DNA of 64,000 nucleotides, from assembly GCA_016946835.1 (NCBI GenBank), contig JACVTC010000068.1, positions 505,001-569,000 of the forward strand, given 5' to 3'. The translations under genes were made by a program, and so were the position numbers. The stretch comes from Neocallimastix lanati (nom. inval.). Its lineage: Eukaryota; Neocallimastigomycota; Neocallimastigomycetes; Neocallimastigales; Neocallimastigaceae. The stretch's first letter is position 1, and each line of letters starts with the position of its first letter. Below the pieces are notes generated by a model. It saw only the letters and a program-made list of their open reading frames with translations. It had not been told where the DNA came from and searched no databases. Shown one piece after another: positions 1 to 13,600 of this stretch.

Positions 1-707
1 AATAGGAACCACCACATGGTTCATTAGCCTTTGCACAATTATTTGGTTTTTCATCTTCAGATGGAACATAACCCATGACATCCTTAAGGGAATCTGGAAG
101 ACATTGATAAAGGTTGGAATATTTTTTCCAACAGAAATTACCTGGTTCACAACAATTTGGAGCATCTGGATAATTTGTTCCACCACACATTTCATAAGAT
201 TTAGCACATTTTACTTCCATTGTAGGAATTGGTTCAATTGTAGTAGTGGTAGTGGTAGTGGTAGTGGTAGTTTCTTCTTTTTTTTTTTCACATGTATATG
301 GAATAGAACACCAGTCATCATCTTCAACTCCCCAATCTGAGGTGTCTGTATAAATAATATCACATGATTTACAACATTTATATTCTCTTCCTTCTGGACA
401 AAGTTGAATATCATTAATAGCACATAAGTGATTATCTTCAATACCATATTGATGACCATTACCATTATCAGTGAATTCAATTTTAGTTGTTTTTAATTCA
501 CAACATGATAAACCAAGTTCAGTTGACCAACAATCCTTCTGAGCAAAAGTTTTGCCAAAGACTTATATAATAAAAAAAAATTTTTTTATAGTTAATAATA
601 TACATATATTTTTAAAATTAATTAATTATATATAATTATGGAAAAAAAATTTTTTTTATTTTATAATACTCACTTAAAACAAGTGCTGTGATAAGTTTAT
701 AATTCAT
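1..707 (-). CDS. Secreted dockerin/CBM1-like protein (cellulosome component), C-terminal part off the window
   Basis: Exon 1 is 674-707 and exon 2 runs from 561 to the window edge. The intron (562-673) has a GTGAGT donor and an AG acceptor, and its phase 1 junction restores the frame. The N-terminus MNYKLITALVLIFGKTFAQ is a typical signal peptide. Two dockerin-like modules follow. The first opens with DCWSTELGLSCC and ends YGIEDNHLCAI; the second holds CCKSCDIIYTDTSDWGVEDD and ends DWCSI. These match the CWS...CC...WGVEN..WCGI pattern of fungal dockerins, which anchor enzymes to scaffoldins. After a charged stretch and about ten Thr comes a CBM1-like cysteine module (MCGGTNYPDAPNCCEPGNFC, then YQCLP), and a second one begins (CAKANEPCGGSY) at the edge. 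No catalytic domain is visible in the part present. The protein should be secreted and bound to the extracellular cellulosome. The second dockerin lacks the usual CWS start (it has LCPEG), so its binding strength is uncertain. Confidence 0.9.
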
Positions 708-2699
708 TATTAATGTTTCCTTTATTTATTTATTTTTTTTTTTTTTGTTTAATATGTAAATAATCTTTAATTTTATTTATTTTTATTATTATTTTTACTT
801 TATTAAATATTTCCTCTATAAAATATTAATATTAAATGTTATTAAATATTATTTTTTTTTCCTTCTAAATATTTTATTTTTTATCTAACTTATTAAAACT
901 TAAAAATTAAAATAAATTATAATAATATGTAATATATTTAATCTACAGATTTTATTTAAAATAAACATAATATTCTAAATAGTAGATATATATTATTAAT
1001 ACAAATAAAAAATAAATAAGTAATAATATATTTATTATATATTATTATTTCTTTTTAAGCTTTTTTTTTTTTAAAATTTTTTTGAATTTATTTTTTATTT
1101 TATTTTTATTTTAAAATTTGAGAGATTTCGATTATTTATATATTTTTAATTTTTCAAAAAAAAAAATTTTTTTAATTATAAAATAAAAATAAAATTGATT
1201 TGTTTTATTAAATTTTTTAAATTATAAATTCTAACTATATATTAATTTATGTATAGTATATTGAAAATTATATTGAAAATTTAATTTAAATATTCATATT
1301 TAAATATTCATATTGGTCAAAAAAATAAATTTTTTTTTTATAAGAATTTTAAAAGTTCTTTTTTTTTATTCATATTGTTATATATAAATTTATTTATTTA
1401 TTTATTTATTTACTTATATATTTTCATATATTTATATATATCTTTCATATTTATCTATTTAATATTTATTTATTCATTTATTTTATTATTTACTTTAATA
1501 TTTGATTTATCATTTTTATTTTTATTTTTATTTTTTTACTTTGATTTTAAAGGCTTTTTTTTTCATTCAAAAATTTAAAGTTTCCTTTCATTTTTCAGCA
1601 GATTAAAGTTTTCAAAAATAAAAAAATATATGAATTCATAAATTAATCAATTTACTATAAAGTAGATAAAATAATAATATTTAAAATTTAAATAATGAAA
1701 CAATAATAAATATAATTTAAATTAAAAAATTTCTATTAAATAAAATCTTAATTAAAGAAATACTAATAAATAAAATTTAAATTAAAGAAATACTAATAAA
1801 TAAATAAAGTTTGTTATCAAATAAGAAAAAAGTTTATTAAATTAAAAAGATAAATAATTCAATTATTAAGTAAAGATTGGTTAAAAGATTTATTAAACTT
1901 TAATTTATAAACTTTTATGATTTTTATATTTATTATTCACAATTATTATAATTATTTTTTAATTTAATTAAATTAAATTATTTAAACAATATCATACATA
2001 AAATACAAAATAAATAAAATATATAATAGTTAATTGAATAAATAAATAAATAAATATTAAATAAATAAATAAATAATAAATAAATAATAAATAAATAATT
2101 AATTAATAAATAAATAAATAAATATGGATTATTTCTTTATCTGTGATATGAAAATACGAAATTCTACACTAGTAATTTTAAATTGAAAAAAAAAAAAAAT
2201 TTAGATATGTGTTACCATGAATTTTATCAGAATTTGGCTATTGTTCTTCTATTCAATAAAAAATTCTTTTGTATAACCTTTCCTTTATAGCTATAGCAGA
2301 TGATGTCATATGGAATATATAAACTCTATATAATGATTTATATATTATATTATATTTATCTATGTATATTTATATATAAGATTTTACTATTTGTATATAT
2401 AAAATAATATATTTTTATTATTGTTATTTATTATTTATATCAATTATTATTATTTAATTATTTTATTTTATATTATTTATCAGAAGCACTGTTATTTTAT
2501 TTGATATGAGTACTATTTAATATTTTATTGTAATAATTAGTAATAATATATTATATTATAAATCCATTTAAAGTTCCTTAAATATTATTAATATTATTAT
2601 TAAAATACAATAATAATTATTTTGATAATTATAAACTTAATTATAAAACTATTTCAGTATAACTCTGGAATTTTATTATTGAATAATAAATATTAATAT

Positions 2700-2922
2700 T
2701 CATATTATTATTATTAGTAGAGTAGTAGTAGTAGTAGTAAAAGTAGAAGTATTATTAGTAATAGTAGTAGTAGTAGTAGTAGAAGTATTAATAATAATCA
2801 AAGTTAAAGTAGTAGTAGTAGTAGTAGAAGTATTAATAGTAATCAAAGTTAAAGTAGTAATAGTAGTAGAAGTATTAATAGTAATCAAAGTTAAAGTAGT
2901 AGTAGTAATAGCAGAAGTATTT
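2700..2922. repeat. GTA/GTAGAAGTATTAATAG minisatellite
   Basis: A (GTA)n-rich block and the phrase GAAGTATTAATAGTAATC followed by AAAGTTAAA recur at intervals of roughly 40-45 bp, about four times with small variations. The minus strand reads as a Thr/Ile-rich ORF, which is only a translation of the repeat. Confidence 0.75.
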
Positions 2923-4445
2923 CATCTTTATTAAATACTTCTTTACAATATCAAATTTTATTTGTTCTATTTTGTCAAAGATAACAATATTAATTTTTTT
3001 CTCTCTTTTATATATATATATATATTTCTTAAATTGATTAAATTAGCAACATTAGCTATAATAAGAACTTTAATTTTATTTCATAAAAAGTCATCATTAA
3101 ACAATAATAAAAAAAAATTTTTTTTTATTATCAGAAATGTTTCCATTTTTTTTATTATAATATGTATGCAAATTTTTTTGTTAATATTATAATTTTAATA
3201 TATTTATTAGAACATGTTTATATAAACAAAAAAAAATATTTTTTATTTATTTATTTATCTTTATATTTCATAGTTAATTCTTATTCTACGTTTGAAAAAA
3301 TCAGATGAAATTAATTTTTTCTTCTGCTATCTATTTTAAAGCTTGATAATATTTGATTCATATTAAATATTTCATATTTTATTATATTTTATTTTAGTAA
3401 ATTATTAGCTATTATTTTTAAATATTTTCTAGTCTATAATATAATCTATGCTCTATGCTTTTAAGGAATAATCATAAAATAAATAATCCTAAAATAAAAA
3501 ATATTAGTAATTATACTTTTTCTTTATTCATTTTTTAGTGTAACTTAACAATTTTTTATAATATTATTAAAAAAAAGTTGAGATTTACCTCCAAATCATT
3601 GGTTATAAAAATGTCATATTATTTTTTAATTAAAAATTTTAAATTAAATTAAATCTTCTTAAATTAAAATTTATTAAATTAAATTTAATTAAATTGAAAT
3701 TAAATTAATTTTTTTTAAAGATTCATTAAAATTAATATAAAATAAAGTTTTATTTTCCTGAATATTGAAACTTTTTTTTTTTTATTTATTTAAATGATGA
3801 TGATTTAATATTTTTTTTCCAAAAATAGATTATGTATTATATTTATAGGGGATAATATTAAAGTATAATTATAATTGTAATAATTATAAATTATTATTAA
3901 TCATTAAATTTATTATTTAAATAAAATAAAAAAAAACCTTTTAATCATCATTTATACAATAAAATATATATATTACATTAATAGCGGAAAATTTGAAGGA
4001 GATAAAAATAGTATTAGTTTAAATTTTATTCTCTTTTTTAAACATTCAAAAGAAGTTTTTTCTTTCTATATTTATTTTTTGAAATGTGATTGGTATTATA
4101 TATATGATTTCTTATATGATTCTATTGTATATAAATTATATAATAATGAAAATAAGAACAGCTAATAAATTAAACTTAGACATAATTATAATTATTACAA
4201 TTATTGCCTATGAAATAAAGTTGACTTCAATAATTTAATAAAGAATCAAAATTAGTAAATAATATAAAAAAAAAAGTAATAAATAATTTATGAAAATAAT
4301 AATTATAATAATAATAAAAGTTAGCATTTTCATTAATAAATTCAGACTTGATTATCGGAGACTTAAAAAAATAAAACACAAAAAAAATTAATACAATTTT
4401 ATATACAAACTCTTATCCTAAAAATTAAATGGAAATTAATTAAAC

Positions 4446-4700
4446 TTTAAATTATATTATTATATTATTATATTATTATTTATTATTTATTATTCAATTA
4501 TTTATTATTATTTATTAATAAATAACTCTTTTATTTATTATTTATTATTTATTATTTATTATTTATTATTTATTATTCAATTATTTATTATTTATTATTT
4601 ATTAATAAATATTCTTTTTATTACTATTTTATTATTTATTATTTAATTATTTATTATTTAATATTTATTATTTATTATTTATTATTTATTTATTATTATT
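4446..4700. repeat. TTTATTA heptanucleotide satellite, locus 1
   Basis: Imperfect tandem copies of a 7-bp unit (TTTATTA, also read as TTATTTA), broken by CAATTATT and AATAAATA variants. The same unit forms longer arrays at about 24.2, 25.5 and 61.6 kb. Confidence 0.7.
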
Positions 4701-4939
4701 CAATTATTCAATTATTCAATTATTTACTGTTAATCATTATCAAATATAAAATTGATTTTATAAACCATTGAATGACATTACTTAAAATTTGTTATTTTTA
4801 AAAATTTTAAAATTTAAATATTTTGATATTATAAATGTTAAGGGATTTTAAAAAAAAAAATATTATAAAATATTTATAATTCTATATTATATTTTTAATA
4901 TAATTTATAATAAAAATAATATTAGTTCAGTTGTTTAAA

Positions 4940-4982
<43 letters not shown>

Positions 4983-5092
4983 TTTTTTTTTATTTATTAA
5001 TTTTTGATATATTTAAATAGAAAAAAAAAAAATTTTTTTTTTCATGAGTTCGTTGGTATGTTTAAGTAGAAATAACTTCTTATGTAGTGCTG

Positions 5093-5124
5093 ATATTATC
5101 CCAAATAAAAATTTGGGATAATAT
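5093..5124. repeat. Perfect 14-bp inverted repeat with 4-nt loop
   Basis: The arm ATATTATCCCAAAT (5093-5106) is exactly complementary to ATTTGGGATAATAT (5111-5124), with loop AAAA. It contains a CCC/GGG core, so it is more than A/T self-complementarity. There is no adjacent gene; its role is unknown. Confidence 0.8.
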
Positions 5125-5241
5125 TATCCAAAAATGATCTCATTATTAGTACTAACTTTAATTACTTTTTTAACTTTTTAAATTAATTAATAAATATGAA
5201 ATTTTAGTTATTATCAAATAATTTATAATTTTATTTACTAA

Positions 5242-5347
5242 ATAAAATTGATTATATTAATATATTAAATTCTAAGTATTAATGTTTAAGCATATAAAAT
5301 TGATTATATTAATATATTAAATTCTAAGTATTAATGTTTAGGCATAT
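5242..5347. repeat. 52-bp tandem duplication (two copies)
   Basis: A unit beginning ATAAAATTGATTATATTAAT and ending TGTTTA(A/G)GCATAT occurs at 5242 and again at 5294, nearly identical. It lies in AT-rich spacer with no gene nearby. Confidence 0.85.
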
Positions 5348-6179
5348 AATTATGTAATAATTTATATTTTAATATTTTATATTTTATATTTTATTTTATA
5401 GTTAATGCTAATGTAATGAATATATATAAATATATTTTATATTCAATATATATATAATTTATATTTATTTAATTTTACATAGATATAGTTTATATTTAAT
5501 ATATATATAATTTATATTTATATAATATTTCATAAATATAGTTTATATTTTTATATTTTATATAGTTGCTATGTATTTATATTTATGTTATAGAATTATA
5601 ATAATAAAAATTTTATATTTATATGAATAAATATTTTGTTCTTATGTGAAAGTATATCATGTATTTACAGAGTATTATTACTTTATCATTCTCTTTTATT
5701 ATAATCTGTGTCATCCTTTATTAATTTTACATTCCTCTTATTATTTAATTGAGGACGACAAATAAATAAATAATAAATCTTCATAACATGGACTTTTATT
5801 TCATATGTTTTTTTTATTTTTTGTTTTTTTATTTTTAATTAATGATATAAATAATGTAATCGTGAAGTGTAACCATTATTTAAATCTTATTTAATATAAA
5901 ATTGATTAAATAAAAAAAATGATTAGTTAAAAAGTCTACAGTTCTTTTTGATTAAAGTTTTTTTTTTGCTAATTTATTATTTATTAAAGTATTTTGAAAT
6001 TAAATCTTAATTTATAGTTAATTGTTTAAAATTTCCTATTAAAGAAATATTTGTCATTAAATTAAAAAAAAAAAAAAACAATATGAATAAAAAAAAATTA
6101 TATATAAAGATTATTATACAATTAAATAATTAACATGTATAAGTATATTATGAATAAGTTATATTTAATTATTTGATTA

Positions 6180-6360
6180 AATTTATATAATAAATAATAA
6201 ATAATAAATAATAAAAAATAAAAGAGTAAGTTATTTATTAATAAATAATAATAATAAATAATATATAATAATAAATAAATAATTGAATAATAACTAATAA
6301 ATAATAAATTATAAATAATTAAATAATATATAATAAATATTAAATATTAAATAATAAATC
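6180..6360. repeat. AATAATA heptanucleotide-like repeats, inverse orientation
   Basis: Irregular copies of AATAATA/TAAATAA, the reverse complement of the TTTATTA unit, just upstream of the copia remnant that begins near 6410. Confidence 0.6.
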
Positions 6361-6409
6361 CAAAGAAGGGTATTTTTCTTGGATTTTATAAAAATAATTA
6401 TTTATATAT

Positions 6410-7790
6410 TATGGATACAGAAAATAAAAAGATAAACTATGTTAATGATATTGAATGTATTGAAGAAGAACAAGGAAATTTTGAATAGTCGAGAAATAGA
6501 TACCAAGAGGCCTATTTTGCTTTTTACGAAAATGAACATTGATGGGGAAAACATCAAAAATAAAAATTTAAATAACAATAATTAATTTAAATGAAAATAT
6601 TAATTTAAAAGCTGCTTTTTCATTGGGACATCTTCCAATATGATATTAAGGCTGCTTATCTTAATACACCTCTTGACAAAAGATATTTACACTATCATTC
6701 CTAAAGGCGATATAAACTTTGAGAGGGGGGATACTGTAAACTATTATTAAAGCTTTATACTGCCTTAAACAATCAGATATATAATGGTATGAAAAAACAA
6801 AAAATTTTTAAATTAATAGTAATTGTAAACAAATAAAAGCCAATCAATGTATATTCAAATATGCATTACATAATAAAATTAAATATATTAATTGGACTCT
6901 ACGTTGAAGACAAGGTTATTGCTGGAGAAAAAGAAATGCATTAATGATATAATATCGAAAGTTAAAAAAAAAAAAAAAAAAAAAAAAAATATCAAATTGT
7001 AGACTAATTGAGTATATTTAAAGAATTAAATGTTACATTAAAGTAGAAAAACAAAGTAAAAATCATATAATTTCTTAGAAAAGCTTTTTTGAAAATATAT
7101 TAGATTAATTCAACATAAATAGTACTTGAAAAAAGAAAAGCACCTTGCACAGGAGACAATGGCATATCTGAAAAATAAAAAAAAAAAAAAAAAAAAAAAA
7201 AAAGCCTTTTGACAAAACAATATACAAAAAGTGCAATTGAATATCTAATTTATTTATCAAAATGTACAAGACCAGAAATTTCTTTCTCCTTAAATAAAGC
7301 TTCCAAAAAAGATGAATAACCAACAACTTTAGACTGGAACAAAGTAATTAATATTTTAAATTATATATAATGTTAATTACTTTGTTTATAAAAAGTACAA
7401 AAGATTATAAAATTAAATATGATCTGAGAGGGGGGGGGAAATTGATTGTTTACACAGACTCAGATTTCGCAGTTGATAAGACCGATAGAAAATCTACTTC
7501 TGGTAGAATTATTTTAAGTGGAAAAAGTCTTATATGCTGGATATCTAAAAAGCAATCATATAATGTTTCTACTTCTACCGCAGAAGCTGAATATATAAGC
7601 ACTTCAGAACATGTCAAGAAAATACTATGATTAAAGAAATATTAAAATAAGAAATTTAATATAACATTCCATATTGAAAATCAAGCAAGAAAATTTTTAA
7701 AGGAAAATGGAGAAATTAATATATATTTAAAACATGCAGATGTCTAATATCATTTCAGTAGAGACAACATATTAATTTAATATAATATAA
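6410..7790 (+). mobile_element. Decayed Ty1/copia retrotransposon, reverse transcriptase and RNase H (copy 1)
   Basis: Fragments in several frames spell a copia polyprotein C-terminus. They are DIKAAYLNTPLDK near 6640-6690, a YVDD-box remnant GLYVEDKVIAGE near 6895-6930, CTRPEISFSLNKASKK near 7265-7310, and an open RNase H piece at 7370-7630 containing YTDSDF, DRKSTSGRII, CWISKKQS and STAEAEYIS. Many stops, frameshifts and two long A-runs (about 6964-6990 and about 7171-7203) break it. One Asp of the catalytic YVDD has become Glu. No LTRs were found by eye. It is close to the copy at 20 kb and in the same orientation. Confidence 0.88.
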
Positions 7791-8229
7791 AAGATATTTT
7801 ATTTATTTTATTTTTTTTTTTTTTTTTTTAAAAAAAAAATGAATTCATTATATTTTATATATTATATATAGTTTATGAATTTTATATAGTATTTTTACTT
7901 TTTTCTACAAATTTATTTTTTTAAAAGATTATATAAAAAATATATCTATATACATATATTTATTATTAAAAAATTAAAAATATTTTTTATTTTTATTACT
8001 ATTATTATATAAATTTTTTATATTTAAATAGTTAAAGGGAAAAAAATTTTTTTTTTTTTTTTTTAAATATAATTCTTAATATGTATATATTAATGAAAAT
8101 TAGATATTAAAGAATGTTCTTTTTTTAAAAAAAATAATTTTTATATAAGTAAAAATTAGATAATTAATGTTTTTTTTTTTTTTAAAAAAAAATAACCTTT
8201 ACATATGTGCGAAAATTAAATATTAAAGG
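7791..8229. other. AT-rich spacer between copia remnant and GPCR 3' end
   Basis: Homopolymer T/A runs and a short repeated phrase (ATTAGATATTAAAG / AAATTAAATATTAAAG) occur. It may include the 3'UTR of the minus-strand GPCR gene; no polyadenylation signal can be singled out in this composition. Confidence 0.5.
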
Positions 8230-9853
8230 TTATTCTTTACTAAATTGCCTTTCAAATTTAATTTTTATAATATTTAAAATATATTTAACTGAAAAGAATT
8301 TATTAATGAAATTAATATATTCGTCAATGCTTTGTAGTTCATTTTTATCATAAGTTTCAATTCTTTTTTTAGCACATCTACATGAATAGGAATTATGAAT
8401 TATACATTTTGCTCCAGGTACACTTAAAAAGTAGGAACATCTATTATTACCTTTATTTTTATATAAAAAGTAATATATAAATGAAAAATAAACAAAGAAA
8501 ATAAAGAATATACATATAATATTTGTGTAAAATCGAATATTTTGAAAAGCTATATCATCTTCAGTAAAAAGGTTAACTAATATTAACTATATTATATTAT
8601 ATAATAAATTAAAAAATATAAAAAATTATATATTATTATATATACATATAAATATATATATATATTAGTATTAGAAAAATGAAATAATAATAATAATAAT
8701 AAAAAAAAAAAAAAAAAAAAAGTTATATTATATATAATTATTAAAAATTAATGCAATAAATTAATATATCATTTATACTATATTTACATTAAATCCTGGA
8801 TCTATAAATAGCCATAAAATTGAAATATTAGATATAAATCTACTTTCTATAAAAATGTATCTTCCATTAGAAATTATTGGATATTTTGATATATTAATAA
8901 ATACCACAGTAAATTCAATAAAATATACAAGTGTTAGAAATGTAGTAGCTTTATGAGGACAACTTTGAATAAAAAGACCATTCATCATTTGTTTTACTTC
9001 TAATTTGTTATCATAGACCAAATAAATGTAAACAATAACTGGTACTATAATAAGTAGAATAATTAAATCAATAAATATAATATTATAATATATAGGTTTA
9101 ACAATTAAACTAAAGTGGCTTTTCAATCTTCTATAAGATTTTGTTTTATCTTTTTTCTCTTTTTTTTGATTTTGAGAAGAGACATCAGTTACTTCTATAG
9201 TAGTATTATTGAATTCATTTTGAGAAACTGTGATTACTTTACTCTCATTATTTTTGATAGTGTTTTCATCATTGGTAAGATTTATTTTTGAATTACTTTG
9301 GGAATTATGTCCATTTTCAGCTATAGTATCACTGGTAATATTTCCAACACTAATAGTATTACCATTACTAACAACATTGCTACTACCAATAATATTACCA
9401 TTACTAGCCTTATTAGTGTTATTAGTGTTTTTGTTGGAGTTAGAACTATTGGGTTCTATTTTTTCAGATAAGAACATAACGTCACATAAATTAGGTGAAA
9501 AAATATTTTTCATTAAGATATAATCTTTTCTACAATGATCAAATCTTATACAAATTGATGAAGCAATGATTAATTTATTTGTGAAAGGAATAGCTATTAA
9601 TATAAATCCTAAGTAGGAAAATATTGCATGTTTATAACAATGATCGATTCTGTCGGTAATAACATAAAAATTACTAATATTTTTAAAAATACATCCAAGT
9701 GTAATGAGTATCATTGATTTTAATCCTAAATCTTTTATTATTAATTTATTATTATTAATTATAATAAATGTTATTAAGACTATTAATAATAACATTATTG
9801 ATGAAGTATATATCAAATATTTATTTTTATATTTACTTTAAAGTTTTAGTTTA

Positions 9854-9920
<67 letters not shown>

Positions 9921-9934
9921 TTATTATTATTATA

Positions 9935-9973
<39 letters not shown>

Positions 9974-10570
9974 GATAAATTTAGATTATAATTAAATATA
10001 ATTTTTGTCCACAGAGTTATATCAGATATATATATATAGATAGATAAACAAATAAATATATAAATTAAATATAAAATAATAATAATTTTTATTAATAAAT
10101 ACAATATAATTAAATAAAATAAAATTGAAAATTAAATATTTATTATTATTATTTAATAAAATAAATATAAGCTTCAATTATATAAATATTTACTCAACAT
10201 CATAAAAATCAATTATTTCACATGTATCTCCTTTAAAGCCACTTTTACATTTACAAATATTAAATTGTGGATCATTTTCAAGATTATTTTCTCCTTTAAC
10301 ACATTCTGATGCATATTCTATTCTTGAACAATTTTTAAAACATACTGGATTTAAGCATGATATTCCTTTTTGTGGATCCATATGAATAATTTGATTTTCC
10401 TCACAGCTTTGAATGATAATTGGATAATCATAATAAGTTTCATATAATGATTTAAATGTATTTTTTTTTGGCACAATATGAATGAAATATTTACCATATT
10501 TTAATGTGAAAATATCTGAATCAATAATAATTCTACCTTTATAATTTATATGTTTATATAATATTAAAAA

Positions 10571-10632
<62 letters not shown>

Positions 10633-13600
10633 TTATAGTATTAATATAATTATTGTAATAATTTATAGTATATTATAGTAGAAATATATTATTTCTTTAC
10701 CATTATTAAAAGTAGTAATAGTTTCAGAAATATAATAAGTGGAAGAGACTGGTTCTAAATTAGAATCTAATAAGGACAATTCAACTCCAATATCCGAATA
10801 ATATTTTTCTCTATCTTCTACTTTATTTCCTAAATCATCTATAAGTTCAAGAGTAAAATGGACTGGATTTCCAGAATAAGTTATGTTAGTATTATCTTTT
10901 ACATTCGATATACTGAAAATGGAAGGGTGTGTTGCGAAGTCATTTCCATGAGATTTGGCTTTATTATTTATGAATTGATTTTTATGAGTATTTATCGAGT
11001 TTTTGTAATATGCTACGACATTTTTAATTGCTTCACCAATTTGTTCAAAAAATATTACACCACCTGCAACCTCGGCAGTATTATTTGAAAATTTGGTTTC
11101 TTTAATTGATAAGTCATAAGAATAATATAAATTTGAATAAACCACTCCACCAAATGTATTTGATTTATTATCTTCAAATTCATTTCTTGTAATTGATATG
11201 TGTTTAAGATCATATTTTTCTAAATCATCATTTATATTAATGATACATCCATTACCATTACATTTATTTCTTTTATACTTTGAATCAATAAGAGTTAAAT
11301 TTAAATTTCTTATATTATCAAATTTTCTATATTAATTATTAATTAAAAATAAAAAAAAAAAAAAAATTTTTTTTTAACTTGTTAATAAATTTATATATAT
11401 ATATATATATATATATATCTATTTAATTATTTTTAGAATTAATAAATAATTAAATAATTTACAGAATTCCTGTTTCATTATCCAAAAATTTTGAATTATT
11501 AATACTAATATAAATACTATGTTCTAAATGAATTAATCTTTGATCACTTCTATTTAAAACTTTATTATTGGAGAATTCAGAATTGTTAATTGAAATGTAT
11601 ATCTATAAATTATTTATATAATTTTTTTTTTTTTAAATAATTATATAAAAATTTAATAGTTAAATAGATTATTAATAAATATTAGTTATTAGAAAATATA
11701 TATATATATATATATACACATATATATATATAAAATTTTTTTTTTTTGAATATAATATATATAATAAATTAATTCTTCATACATTTTCTGAATTGCCTTT
11801 TAATAATGGACTGAAGGAAATCAAATTATTACAATGTACATTAATAAAATCAATATATATATTATTTCCAGTATAATTTATAATTTGTCCATTTGAATTC
11901 AAATTTGTTATATTAACATCTTCAAATTTTAAAACATTTTTATTATCGCCCATTTTAATATTAATAAATGAACTTTCATTTAAATCTCCATAAATATTAA
12001 TGTTATTGAAATTTACATGATTAAATTCCAATCTGTTAAATGTAATTTGAAAGACCGATTTATATTGTGTAGAAATATTTTCTATGATAGAATCTTTTAT
12101 AAAAACTGATGATTCTTCATCAAATAGTTGAGTTCCAAATAACCTTTAATGATAAAATAAAGAATTTTTTTTTTTTTATAAATTTTGTAATATTTAATAA
12201 TAAATTTTTTTAGTAAAATATGCATTATACATATATGTATATGATTTGAAAAAAAAAAAAAAAAAAAAAAAAAAAGATAGGATAATTTAAATTTATATAA
12301 TAATTAATTTTTTTTTTTTTTTTTTTTTTTTAATTTTTATTTATTTTTACTTAATATCAGTAATAACACAATTATATAAATAATTATTGCTATGGACTAA
12401 ACTTGAAATAACAGGATATGAATTAATTTTATTAATATTTCTAAATTCTGAATTATAGATTTCAATTTGTATATTTTCCCCATAAATTAATGAATTTATA
12501 TCTATTAATTAATTAAATTTACGTATTTATATTTTAGTGGTTTTTAAATATATATATATAAGTTATTTCAAAATAATAAATTATTATTTGAAATAATAAT
12601 TATTAAAGTTTAAAAATTTACTAATTTTTTTAAGTACCATCAAAATTTGAATTTGTAATATATACTGTATTATTCTTTTTACTAGTTCCTTTATCATATA
12701 TAATATATCCTACATTTGAATAAACATTGGTCATTGATATATTATGAAAACTAGCAATATATATGTATTTATATTTAATAAATTAATAATATTTTAGTAA
12801 AAATAGTAAAAAACAAAAAAAAAATATTACTATTTGTATCTTTTATATATTATATCTTTTTTTTTCTTTTTTTTTTTTTTTTTTAATGTTATTACTTTAA
12901 AAAATTTCCATTAGAATAGATAAATGGGGCCGTAACACCATCTATATTACAATTCTCAAAAACTGAATTCTTAATGGATGATATTGAATCAAATAATAAA
13001 TTTAAAACGCCTGCATTTCCTTTGACAGATGATATTTCTGAAAATTTACCTTTATTTATTTGTTATTTATAAATATTTATTAATATTACTATTTAAAACT
13101 ATTATTAAAAATATTAATAATTATAAATTATAATTATATAAATTATATAATAAATAAATAATATAATATAATATAATACAATTATCGAATTCAATATTTC
13201 CAAATTTTAGTAAAGCAATATCACTACAATTGATAAATTCAGAATTAATAACTTTTATTTGATTTAAAAAGGGATCATTAAAATGTTTGTCCATTTTTCC
13301 AATAACAAAAATACCTTCCTTTTTAATATTTCTAATAAAAATGAATTTTTTTTTTTTTTATTTATTTTTTTTTTTTTTTTTTTATTTTTATTTTAATTAA
13401 TAAAATATAAAAAATCATTGAATTAAAAAGAGATTAAAAAATTAATATTAAATTTAGTTATTACAAGTAAAAAAAAAAAAAAAATTATTTATAATTTTTT
13501 AAATTTAATTCAATTTTACTATAATTATGATGATTTGTTATATTATTTTAAATTTTTACTTGAATTGACAAGAATCAAAAGTAACTTGATAATAATTTTC

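Larger units (their letters stand above)
708..6400. other. AT-rich spacer without recognisable genes
   Basis: No ORF here has a coding-like composition; the short ORFs read homopolymers or T/A-rich repeats. The stretch holds a GTA-rich minisatellite (about 2700-2922), TTTATTA heptanucleotide repeats (about 4446-4700), an A-run of about 38 (about 4942-4980), a perfect hairpin (5093-5124), a 52-bp duplication (5242-5347) and AATAATA repeats (about 6180-6360). A more complex stretch at about 5640-5770 shows no gene that I can recognise. Confidence 0.7.

Noticed and set aside
211-480. 89-codon minus-strand ORF at the left edge
   Set aside because: A shifted-frame shadow of the dockerin gene, whose correct frame gives the cysteine modules.
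9838-10104. Poly-Ile minus-strand ORF
   Set aside because: Lies in intron 9 of the GPCR and translates an ATT microsatellite.
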